Of a DNA stretch of 64,000 nt, positions 9,223 to 16,046 are shown one piece after another. Where the stretch lies: contig NZ_LQOY01000248.1 in the NCBI RefSeq assembly GCF_002101675.1, forward strand, positions 30,376 through 94,375, in the 5' to 3' direction. The position numbers and the translations under genes are program-made. This DNA is from Mycobacterium gordonae. GTDB lineage: Bacteria > Actinomycetota > Actinomycetes > Mycobacteriales > Mycobacteriaceae. A model generated the notes under the pieces. It ran no database searches. It was not told where the DNA came from and worked only from the letters and a program-made list of their open reading frames with translations. Position 1 is the stretch's first letter; each line of letters starts with the position of its first letter.

Positions 9223-9651
9223 CTAGGCAGGGTCGACGCGGACGATGGCGCTGTCGGCCCACAGACCCCGGTCGCGTGCGCGTCGTAGCTTTTCGCGCAG
9301 CGGTAAGTCGCGGTGGACGTTCGTCACGCCCGGAATCTTCAAGAGCGGCACGATATTCCACTGCCAGCCGTAACGCCGGTGCAGCAGCCCGTTGGCGCGC
9401 AGCGCGTCGGCGCCGGACAGGATCGTGGCGCGACCGGGCGTCCACTGCGTGGCGCCGCGGCCGCGGTAGTCGCATGCGGCGAGTTGGACGTGAGATTGGG
9501 CTTTGAGCCGCTTGGTCTTTGGGCCCACCTTGGTGCGGAACACCAGCGCCTCGCCGTCGAACGCGAACCAGATCGGGGTGTCGGCGGGTGTGCCGTCGCG
9601 GCGGAACGACCGCAGCAGTGCGTATCGCGAATTTCCCAGGAATGTGTGCAT
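9223..9651 (-). CDS. PPOX-class flavin/F420-dependent oxidoreductase
   Basis: A 142-aa split-barrel protein. The pattern is typical of the pyridoxamine-phosphate-oxidase-like class: RYALLRSFRRDGTP, then PIWFAFDGEALVFRT, a KTKRLKAQSHVQLAACD strand and GATILSG. Mycobacterial members of this size mostly use F420 or FMN to reduce small molecules such as quinones or tetrapyrrole-like compounds; the substrate here cannot be read. It is divergent from the MerR gene, with a perfect 20-bp operator-like palindrome between the two starts (9667-9686), so I infer control by that regulator. Confidence 0.75.
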   Translation of the reverse strand: MHTFLGNSRYALLRSFRRDGTPADTPIWFAFDGEALVFRTKVGPKTKRLKAQSHVQLAACDYRGRGATQWTPGRATILSGADALRANGLLHRRYGWQWNIVPLLKIPGVTNVHRDLPLREKLRRARDRGLWADSAIVRVDPA

Positions 9652-9666
9652 GACCGACAGTCAACA

Positions 9667-9686
9667 ACTTAGAGTTGACTCTAAGT
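9667..9686. promoter_or_regulatory. Putative MerR operator
   Basis: ACTTAGAGTTGACTCTAAGT is an inverted repeat with perfect 9-bp arms around TG. Its length and form resemble known MerR-family operators such as that of ZntR. It includes a TTGACT -35-like hexamer and lies in the 53-bp divergent gap between the PPOX gene and the merR-type gene. Confidence 0.7.
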
Positions 9687-9704
9687 CAAGCCTGGGAGGT
9701 GGCG

Positions 9705-10088
9705 ATGCGCCTGACCATCGGAGATGTTTCTCGCCAAGCCGGGATCGCAGCGACCACGTTGCGCTACTACGAGCAGATCGGCTTGATTCCGGCACCCGCC
9801 CGCCAAGGTGGCCAGCGTCGCTATGACGACGCGGTGCTGGCACGACTGGAAGTGATCCGTCTGTGCAAGTCCGCGGGATTCGCGCTGGAGGAAATCCAGG
9901 TGTTGTTGGCCGACGACGCGCCCGGGCGCCCCGTCAGCCGTGCGCTGGGCCAGGCCAAACTCGCCGAGATCGACGCCCAGATGGCGTCATTGGCGCGGGC
10001 GCGCGAGGTCATCGAGTGGGGGATGCGGTGCACGTGTCCGTCAATCGACGCCTGCAGCTGCGGGATTCATCAGGCATTACCGGTTTGA
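9705..10088 (+). CDS. MerR-family transcriptional regulator with C-terminal Cys cluster
   Basis: A 127-aa regulator. The N-terminal winged helix (MRLTIGDVSRQAGIAATTLRYYE) has the diagnostic TLRYYEQIGLIPAPAR signature, followed by a dimerisation coiled coil (about 80-110). The tail carries four cysteines, CTC at about 113-115 and CSC at about 121-123, spaced CxCx(5)CxC. Such tails bind metals or an iron-sulfur cluster in ZntR, CueR or SoxR, but this spacing matches none of them exactly, so the effector is open. Start: ATG 9705, preceded by GGGAGG five bases upstream; an in-frame codon at 9675 would lie in the operator and is rejected. Probably autoregulatory, and probably controls the divergent PPOX gene. 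Confidence 0.85.
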   Translation: MRLTIGDVSRQAGIAATTLRYYEQIGLIPAPARQGGQRRYDDAVLARLEVIRLCKSAGFALEEIQVLLADDAPGRPVSRALGQAKLAEIDAQMASLARAREVIEWGMRCTCPSIDACSCGIHQALPV

Positions 10089-10328
10089 GCGCGCCCGCGA
10101 TGTCTGCCGCCGAGCGGGCAATCAGCTTCACGTTCGCTTTCGAGCGTGCGGCCAGCTTCACGCAGGGGCGCAACGTAGGCTCAACGACGGAAGCGGTCCG
10201 GTGCCTGAGAGTGTAAGACGCCAGGTAGGCCGCCGAGATTGAGGAGCTCTGCATGAGTGAACCAGTACCACCTATCCACGAGCACAGCGGCGCCTCTACG
10301 CCGCAGCCGGCCTGACGGGGGGAAGGCG
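10089..10328. other. Intergenic region before plsB1
   Basis: 240 bp without a convincing gene. CAGCTTCACG occurs twice (about 10123 and 10151). A frame that would extend plsB1 upstream to 10257 lacks homology to PlsB1 and a ribosome site. No terminator with a T-run is visible after the MerR gene. Confidence 0.5.
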
Positions 10329-12206
10329 ATGACGGCACGCGAGGTCGGCCGCAGCGGAGTGCGAAAGTTGCTGCAGCGCACGGGATTGGTCGACGAATCG
10401 ACTACGGCGTTGGGTACCGATCCGCAAGCGGTGACCCAACTGCTGGATGCCGATTGGTTCGGCGAGCGGCTCGAGGCGCTGGCCGAAGAGCTCGGGCGCG
10501 ATCCCGAGAGCGTACGGGTCGAAGCCGCGGGCTATCTGCGCGAGGTGGCGGCCTCGCTGGACGAGCGCGCGGTGCAGGCGTGGCGCGGGTTCAGCCGGTG
10601 GCTGATGCGGGCCTACGACGTGCTCGTCGACGAGGACCAGATCGCGCAGTTGCGTTCGCTGGATCGGAAGGCGACGCTGGCGTTCGCGTTCTCGCATCGG
10701 TCCTACCTGGACGGGATGCTGCTGCCCGAGGAGATCGCGGCCAACCGCCTGTCGTCGGCATTCACTTTCGGCGGCGCTAACTTGAACTTCTTCCCGATGG
10801 GCGGCTTCGCCAAGCGCACTGGGACGATCTTCATCCGGCGCCAGACCAAGGACATTCCGGTCTACCGGTTCGTGCTGCGCGCCTATACCGCGCAACTGGT
10901 GCAAAACCACACCAACCTCACCTGGTCGATCGAAGGCGGACGTACCCGTACCGGCAAACTGCGGCCACCGGTGTTCGGCATCCTGCGCTACCTCACCGAT
11001 GCCGTCGACGAAATCGACGGTCCGGAAGTGTATTTGGTGCCGACCTCGATCGTCTACGACCAGCTGCACGAGGTGGAGGCGATGACCACCGAGGCCTACG
11101 GCGCGACCAAGCGCCCCGAAGACCTCCGGTTCCTGGTCCGGCTGTCCCGCCAGCAAGGGGAGCGCCTAGGCCGCGCCTACCTCGATTTCGGCGAGCCGCT
11201 GCCGCTGCGCAAGCGCCTCGAGGAGTTGCGGGCCGACCCGTCAGGCACCGGGACGGTGGTCGAACGCATCGCCCTGGATGTGGAGCACCGGATCAACCGC
11301 GCTACCCCGGTGACACCGACGGCGGTGGTGAGCCTGGCGCTGCTGGGCGCCGACCGCTCGCTGTCCATCAGCGAGGTGCTGGCCACGGTGCGCCCGCTGG
11401 CCAGCTACATCAACGCCCGCAACTGGGCGGTCGCCGGTGCCGCGGACCTGACGAACCGCTCGACGATCCGCTGGACGCTGCATCAAATGGTGAATTCGGG
11501 AGTGGTGAGCGTGTACGACGCCGGCACCGAAGCGGTGTGGGGCATCGGCGCCGATCAGCATCTGGTCGCGGCGTTCTACCGCAACACCGCCATTCACATC
11601 CTGGTCGACCGAGCGATCGCCGAGCTGGCGTTGCTGGCGGCCTCGGAAAGCGCCGAGAACTCCGGAGACGGCTTGGTGTCGCCGGCGGCCGTGCGCGACG
11701 AAGCCCTCGGGCTGCGCGAGCTGCTGAAGTTTGAGTTCCTGTTCTCGGCGCGCGCGCAGTTCGAGAGGGAGCTGGCCGACGAGGTCAGGCTGATCGGACC
11801 GGTGGAGGACACATCCAAGGAGGTCGTCGCGGCCGACGTCCGGCGCCTGCTCGAGTCGGCGGATCTGCTGCTGGCCCACCTGGTCCTGCGTCCGTTCCTG
11901 GACGCCTATCACATCGTCGCCGACCGGCTCGCGGCGCTGGAGGACGAGGCCCTGGACGAGGAGGCGTTTCTCACGGAGTGCCTGGAAGTAGGCAAGCAGT
12001 GGGAGCTGCAGCGCAGGATCGCCAACGCCGAATCGCGTTCGATGGAATTGTTCAAGACCGCACTGCGGCTGGCTCGGCATCGTGAACTGGTCGACGGCCC
12101 GGATCAGGCTGACATCGCCAAGCTGCGCCGGGAGTTCGCCGACGAGGTTGCGACGGCGTGCCGACGTGTCAACGTGATTGCGGAACTGGCCCGGCGCCAG
12201 GAATAG
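10329..12206 (+). CDS. plsB1: Glycerol-3-phosphate acyltransferase PlsB1
   Basis: A 625-aa protein that would transfer an acyl chain to glycerol 3-phosphate, the first step of phospholipid and triacylglycerol synthesis at the membrane. Acyltransferase blocks are visible: block I HRSYLDG with the HX4D pair H123/D128, block II near GTIFIRR, block III SIEGGRTRTGKL and block IV with YLVPTSIVYD. The sequence closely follows M. tuberculosis Rv1551, not the longer paralogue Rv2482c (PlsB2). Start: ATG 10329 (MTAREVGRSG) after GGGGGGAAGG. In M. tuberculosis the fumarate reductase genes frdABCD lie between plsB1 and ilvA; here ilvA follows 41 bp later. Confidence 0.93.
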   Translation: MTAREVGRSGVRKLLQRTGLVDESTTALGTDPQAVTQLLDADWFGERLEALAEELGRDPESVRVEAAGYLREVAASLDERAVQAWRGFSRWLMRAYDVLVDEDQIAQLRSLDRKATLAFAFSHRSYLDGMLLPEEIAANRLSSAFTFGGANLNFFPMGGFAKRTGTIFIRRQTKDIPVYRFVLRAYTAQLVQNHTNLTWSIEGGRTRTGKLRPPVFGILRYLTDAVDEIDGPEVYLVPTSIVYDQLHEVEAMTTEAYGATKRPEDLRFLVRLSRQQGERLGRAYLDFGEPLPLRKRLEELRADPSGTGTVVERIALDVEHRINRATPVTPTAVVSLALLGADRSLSISEVLATVRPLASYINARNWAVAGAADLTNRSTIRWTLHQMVNSGVVSVYDAGTEAVWGIGADQHLVAAFYRNTAIHILVDRAIAELALLAASESAENSGDGLVSPAAVRDEALGLRELLKFEFLFSARAQFERELADEVRLIGPVEDTSKEVVAADVRRLLESADLLLAHLVLRPFLDAYHIVADRLAALEDEALDEEAFLTECLEVGKQWELQRRIANAESRSMELFKTALRLARHRELVDGPDQADIAKLRREFADEVATACRRVNVIAELARRQE

Positions 12207-12247
12207 CAGCTGAGACGCTGCTCGCGGCGGCATGGCACCATTAACCG

Positions 12248-13531
12248 GTGTCCGCCGAACTGAGCCAGAACCCTCGCGAGTTGCCGCTGTCCGCGGCTGA
12301 CATCGATGGCGCGGCGAAGCGAATTGCTCCGGTGGTCACCCCGACGCCCCTGCAGTACAGCGACCGGTTGTCGGAGATCACCGGCGCGAACGTATACCTC
12401 AAGCGGGAAGACCTGCAGGTGGTGCGCTCCTACAAGCTTCGCGGCGCCTACAACCTGTTGGTTCAGCTTTCCGACGAGGAGCTGGCCGCCGGCGTGGTGT
12501 GCTCGTCGGCGGGTAACCACGCGCAGGGCTTCGCCTACGCATGCCGTTCGCTGGGGGTGCACGGCCGCATCTATGTGCCGGCCAAGACGCCCAAGCAGAA
12601 GCGCGACCGGATCCGCTACCACGGGCGGGAGTTCATCGAACTGATCGTGGGCGGCTCGACGTACGACCTGGCCGCCGCCGCGGCCCGCGACGACGTCGCA
12701 CGCACCGGCGCCACGCTGGTGCCGCCCTACGACGACCTGCGCACCATGGCCGGTCAGGGCACCATCGCCGTCGAGATCCTGGACGCCCTGGGTGACGAGC
12801 CGGATTTGGTGGTGGTGCCCGTCGGCGGCGGCGGCTGCATCGCCGGCATCACCAGCTACCTGGCCGAGCGAACGTCGAACACCGCGGTGCTGGGTATCGA
12901 GCCGGCAGGGGCCGCCGCGATGATGGCCGCGCTGGCGGCCGGCGAGCCGGTGACTCTGGAGCACGTCGACCAGTTCGTCGACGGCGCCGCTGTGGCGCGC
13001 GCGGGGACGCTGACCTATGCCGCGCTGGCCGCGGCCGGGGACATGGTGTCGATCACGACGGTCGACGAAGGCGCGGTATGTACCGCGATGCTCGATCTGT
13101 ACCAGAACGAGGGCATCATCGCCGAGCCCGCGGGCGCACTGTCGGTGGCGGGTCTGCTCGAGGCCGACGTTGAACCCGGCTCGACCGTGGTGTGCCTGAT
13201 CTCGGGTGGCAACAACGACGTATCCCGCTACGGCGAAGTGCTGGAGCGTTCCCTGGTCCACCTGGGCCTCAAGCACTACTTCCTCGTCGACTTCCCCCAG
13301 GAGCCGGGCGCACTGCGGCGGTTCCTCGACGAGGTGCTCGGGCCCAACGACGACATCACCCTGTTCGAGTACGTCAAGCGCAACAACCGGGAGACCGGTG
13401 AGGCACTCGTCGGTATTCAATTGGGTTCTGCAGCGGATCTCGATGGCCTGTTGGGTCGCATGCGGGCGACCGAGATGCACGTCGAAACCCTGCTCCCGGG
13501 TTCCCCGGCCTACCGTTACCTGCTGCTCTGA
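12248..13531 (+). CDS. ilvA: Threonine dehydratase (deaminase), biosynthetic
   Basis: A 427-aa PLP enzyme converting L-threonine to 2-oxobutanoate, the committed step to isoleucine. PLP-binding lysine K63 lies in VRSYKLRGAYN. The phosphate-binding glycine loop is PVGGGGCIAG (about 193-202). The SAGNHAQGFAYA motif is present. A C-terminal regulatory ACT-like domain (about 340-427, HYFLVDFPQEPGALRRF) is expected to bind isoleucine. GTG start 12248 matches the M. tuberculosis N-terminus (MSAELSQ). It ends 67 bp before the convergent PPOX gene, with a strong hairpin between them. Confidence 0.96.
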   Translation: MSAELSQNPRELPLSAADIDGAAKRIAPVVTPTPLQYSDRLSEITGANVYLKREDLQVVRSYKLRGAYNLLVQLSDEELAAGVVCSSAGNHAQGFAYACRSLGVHGRIYVPAKTPKQKRDRIRYHGREFIELIVGGSTYDLAAAAARDDVARTGATLVPPYDDLRTMAGQGTIAVEILDALGDEPDLVVVPVGGGGCIAGITSYLAERTSNTAVLGIEPAGAAAMMAALAAGEPVTLEHVDQFVDGAAVARAGTLTYAALAAAGDMVSITTVDEGAVCTAMLDLYQNEGIIAEPAGALSVAGLLEADVEPGSTVVCLISGGNNDVSRYGEVLERSLVHLGLKHYFLVDFPQEPGALRRFLDEVLGPNDDITLFEYVKRNNRETGEALVGIQLGSAADLDGLLGRMRATEMHVETLLPGSPAYRYLLL

Positions 13532-13532
13532 T

Positions 13533-13594
13533 GCCGAGCAGACGCTAAGACCCCTCATAATCGCGCAAAACGGGGGCCTTCGCGTCTGCTCGGC
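13533..13594. terminator. Bidirectional terminator-like inverted repeat
   Basis: Arms GCCGAGCAGACGC (13533-13545) and GCGTCTGCTCGGC (13582-13594) pair perfectly over 13 bp, with an inner CCCC/GGGG pairing. It lies between convergent genes. The GAGCAGACGC arm recurs in the hairpin at 15984-16039. Confidence 0.7.
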
Positions 13595-13597
13595 GGT

Positions 13598-14242
13598 TCA
13601 CCGGAGATACGACGGCATCGGGGTAGCCGGGTCGAGGTCGCCGTCGGGAAGGGGAGTCCCGGCGGCCAGGCCCACCGGCACCACCCCGGCCCAGTAAGGC
13701 AAGGTCAGGTCTTCGGCGTCATCGGCTACACCCCCTTGGCGGACCTTGGCGGATACCTCGACCAGATCCAGCGCGAGCACCGCCGTCGCGGCGAGTTCAC
13801 GGGCGTTCGGAGGTCGGCAGTCGTCGGCCCGGCCGGCCCGGATGTGGTCGAGGACCGCGTGCAGCGCCCGCTGTTTCTCGTCAGGATCATCAACAATGCG
13901 CGCAGTGCCGACCGCGACGACCGAGCGGTAGTTCATCGAGTGGTGCATCGCCGACCGGGCCAGCACGAGTCCGTCGATCAGTGTGACGGTGACGCATACC
14001 GGCATGCCGGACAACCGGGCCGCCAACATAGGGCCACTGCCCGAGGAGCCATGGATATAGAGCGTTTCGTCGATGCGCGTGTGGATGGTCGGCAGCACCA
14101 CGGGACGACCGTCGCTGACATAGCCGAGGTGGCAGATCAGCGACTCGTCGAGGATCCGGTGCACGGTCTCCCGGTCGTAGTGCGCGCGATCCCGGTAGCG
14201 GGTCGGCGTCGTGCGTGGGGTGGGGTGATACGCCGTGTCCAT
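13598..14242 (-). CDS. Pyridoxamine 5'-phosphate oxidase-like flavoprotein (Pyridox_ox_2 type)
   Basis: A 214-aa split-barrel flavoprotein. The N-terminal RYRDRAHYDRETVHRILDE helix, GRPVVLPTIHTRIDETLYIHG and YRSVVAVGTARIVDDPDEK are typical of the PF12900 group of FMN-binding proteins. Substrates in this group are mostly unknown, and true PdxH activity should not be assumed. It is divergent from a MocR-type (GntR-aminotransferase) regulator 40 bp away, a pairing that suggests a vitamin B6- or amino-acid-related job. ATG 14242 is the only good start. Confidence 0.8.
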   Translation of the reverse strand: MDTAYHPTPRTTPTRYRDRAHYDRETVHRILDESLICHLGYVSDGRPVVLPTIHTRIDETLYIHGSSGSGPMLAARLSGMPVCVTVTLIDGLVLARSAMHHSMNYRSVVAVGTARIVDDPDEKQRALHAVLDHIRAGRADDCRPPNARELAATAVLALDLVEVSAKVRQGGVADDAEDLTLPYWAGVVPVGLAAGTPLPDGDLDPATPMPSYLR

Positions 14243-14265
14243 CAGCTTGCCTTCGCTTTTGTCCT

Positions 14266-14292
14266 AGTACATAATAAACACCGTGCCAGTAC
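14266..14292. promoter_or_regulatory. Putative MocR operator: phased AGTAC direct repeats
   Basis: AGTAC occurs at 14266-14270 and 14288-14292, 22 bp (about two helical turns) apart, each followed by an ATA step. MocR regulators commonly bind direct repeats. The second copy overlaps the start of the regulator gene. CATAAT at 14270-14275 is a -10 candidate seven bases before GTG 14283. Confidence 0.5.
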
Positions 14293-15611
14293 GATACAGC
14301 ATCACCGGGACGGGTGCCGAGTCGATTGCCGCGAGCATCGAAGAGGGCATCTCTGAGGGCGCCCTGGCGCCGGGTGATCCGCTGCCGTCGATTCGGGAGG
14401 TCGCGGCTCAACTCGGGGTCAACGCCAATACCGTGGCCGCCGCATACCGACTGCTGCGCGAGCGCGGGGCAGTCGAGACCGCGGGCCGGCGCGGCACCCG
14501 GGTGCGTAATCGACCGGCCACCACGCCGCGGTCGTTGCTCGGACTCGCGGTGCCCGAGGGCGCCCGCGACCTGTCGACCGGCAATCCCGATCCCACGTTG
14601 TTGCCCATCGCCACTGTGCAGTTGGCTCCGGGCAAGCAGGATCGCCCACTGCTCTATGGGCAGTCGGCGATGTCGGCGGAGTTGGTCGACCACGCCCGCG
14701 CGGACCTGAGCGCTGACGGGGTGCCGGCCGAGCATCTGGCGGTGACCAGCGGTGCGCTCGACGGTATCGAGCGGGTGCTCAGTGCCCACTTGCGCCCGGG
14801 TGACCGGGTTGCGGTCGAGGACCCGGGGTGGGCCAATCTGCTCGATCTCGTTGCGGCACTGGGACTTTCCCCCGAGCCGGTCAAGGTGGACGATGAGGGG
14901 CCGGTGGTGCTCAGCATGGCGCGAGCGCTGCGCCGCGGCGTTAAGGCTGTCATCGTCACCACCCGCGCGCAGAACCCGACCGGCGCCGCGCTGTCCAAGG
15001 AACGCGCCAAGGCGCTGCGCAGTCTGTTGGCCGCCAAGACCAGCGACGTGCTGGTCATCGAGGATGACCACTGCGCCAGAATCTCCGGTGTGCCGCTGCA
15101 CGCCCTGGCCGGGGCGACGCGGCGCTGGGCTTTCGTCCGGTCGGTGTCCAAGGCGTACGGCCCGGACCTGCGCCTTGCCGTGCTGGCCGGAGACCGTAGG
15201 ACCATCGAACGGGTGCATGGACGACTGCGGCTGGGGCCAGGGTGGGTGAGCCGGCTGTTGCAGGACCTCGCCGTGCGCATGTGGTGCGACGGCGCGGCGA
15301 CCGAACTCGTCCACCAGGCCAGAGGGCGTTATGCCCACAACCGCGCCGCGCTGCGTGACGCACTGGCCGAGCGCGACGTAAAGGCGCATGGGCGTTCCGG
15401 GCTGAACGTCTGGGTCCCGGTGCCCGACGAGACGGTCGCCATCACCCGGCTGCTCAACGCGGGCTGGGCGGCCGCACCGGGAACGCGGTTTCGGATGGAC
15501 ACGCCACCGGGCATGCGCATCACCGTCGCAGATCTCAAGGACGACGAGATCGAGCCACTGGCCGACGCCATCGCCGAGGCTATCCATGGCACCGGGCCCG
15601 CCGGCGTGTGA
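14283..15611 (+). CDS. MocR-family (GntR plus class I aminotransferase) transcriptional regulator
   Basis: A 442-aa fusion. Residues 1-75 form a GntR winged helix (DPLPSIREVAAQLGVNANT). The rest is a fold-type-I aminotransferase domain with the PLP region near SVSKAYGPDLRLAVL (about 292-306). MocR/PdxR regulators bind PLP or its amino-acid aldimine as effector instead of catalysing transamination. It is divergent from the PPOX flavoprotein, with spaced direct repeats between them, so I infer control of that gene and of itself. GTG 14283 is favoured by the -10-like CATAAT seven bases upstream, a leaderless arrangement. Confidence 0.88.
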   Translation: MPVRYSITGTGAESIAASIEEGISEGALAPGDPLPSIREVAAQLGVNANTVAAAYRLLRERGAVETAGRRGTRVRNRPATTPRSLLGLAVPEGARDLSTGNPDPTLLPIATVQLAPGKQDRPLLYGQSAMSAELVDHARADLSADGVPAEHLAVTSGALDGIERVLSAHLRPGDRVAVEDPGWANLLDLVAALGLSPEPVKVDDEGPVVLSMARALRRGVKAVIVTTRAQNPTGAALSKERAKALRSLLAAKTSDVLVIEDDHCARISGVPLHALAGATRRWAFVRSVSKAYGPDLRLAVLAGDRRTIERVHGRLRLGPGWVSRLLQDLAVRMWCDGAATELVHQARGRYAHNRAALRDALAERDVKAHGRSGLNVWVPVPDETVAITRLLNAGWAAAPGTRFRMDTPPGMRITVADLKDDEIEPLADAIAEAIHGTGPAGV

Positions 15612-15621
15612 GCGCGGGGCT

Positions 15622-15897
15622 TTAGACGAGCAGCCAGACGAACATCGTGACGTAGACGAGGAAGTGGGCCACCGACAGCGCCAGCGCGGCGATCGCCACG
15701 CCGCGACCTTCGCGGTCTCCGGACTCGGTGTGGGCCAGCGCGTTCATCGCGAGCGGGACGGTGACCAGTGCGGCCGGGACGAAGGGCAACAGGAATTGCA
15801 GGATGGCCACCGTCAGGCTGAAAACGGCACGGCGGTTGACGTTGCGCCGCTGCGGCGCAAAGACGGAGAAGGCCAGTGCCGGGCTGATGGTGGTCAT
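15622..15897 (-). CDS. Small membrane protein, DUF4190-like
   Basis: A 91-aa protein with two or three hydrophobic helices: AVFSLTVAILQFLLPFVPAA, a middle segment around VTVPLAMNALAHTE, and VAIAALALSVAHFLVYVTMF near the end. The plan ISPALAxxSLxxxxLxF ... LGHIALxxxxxxGxGxAIAALxLxx is that of DUF4190 proteins of unknown function. Start: ATG 15897 (MTTISPALAF). A longer frame to 16020 would run into the terminator hairpin and is not credible. Confidence 0.7.
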   Translation of the reverse strand: MTTISPALAFSVFAPQRRNVNRRAVFSLTVAILQFLLPFVPAALVTVPLAMNALAHTESGDREGRGVAIAALALSVAHFLVYVTMFVWLLV

Positions 15898-15983
15898 GTC
15901 GGGAAGTACCTGCCCTCTCGCTCGTGGAACTTTTGTGACGACAGCGTCGCGCAGGGTGCTTGGAGGATCCTTGGAGACTTGCT

Positions 15984-16039
15984 GAGCAGACGCAAAAGCC
16001 CCGTGGAGCGTTCGCTCCACGGGGCTTTTGCGTCTGCTC
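15984..16039 (-). terminator. 27-bp perfect inverted repeat, terminator of the trehalose operon
   Basis: Left arm 15984-16010 and right arm 16013-16039 are perfectly complementary over 27 bp with a 2-base loop. The arms start with GAGCAGACGCAAAA and end with TTTTGCGTCTGCTC. It lies seven bases past the treZ stop. It shares the outer GAGCAGACGC arm with the hairpin at 13533-13594. Confidence 0.85.
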
Positions 16040-16046
16040 GCGCGGG

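Noticed and set aside
12104..13558. 484-aa minus-strand frame opposite ilvA
   Set aside because: Antisense shadow of a well-conserved gene; no motif or ribosome site.
13890..15587. 565-aa minus-strand open frame opposite the MocR gene
   Set aside because: Composition is that of an antisense shadow (Arg/Gly/His/Gln-rich, no domain), and the plus strand carries a clear MocR protein.
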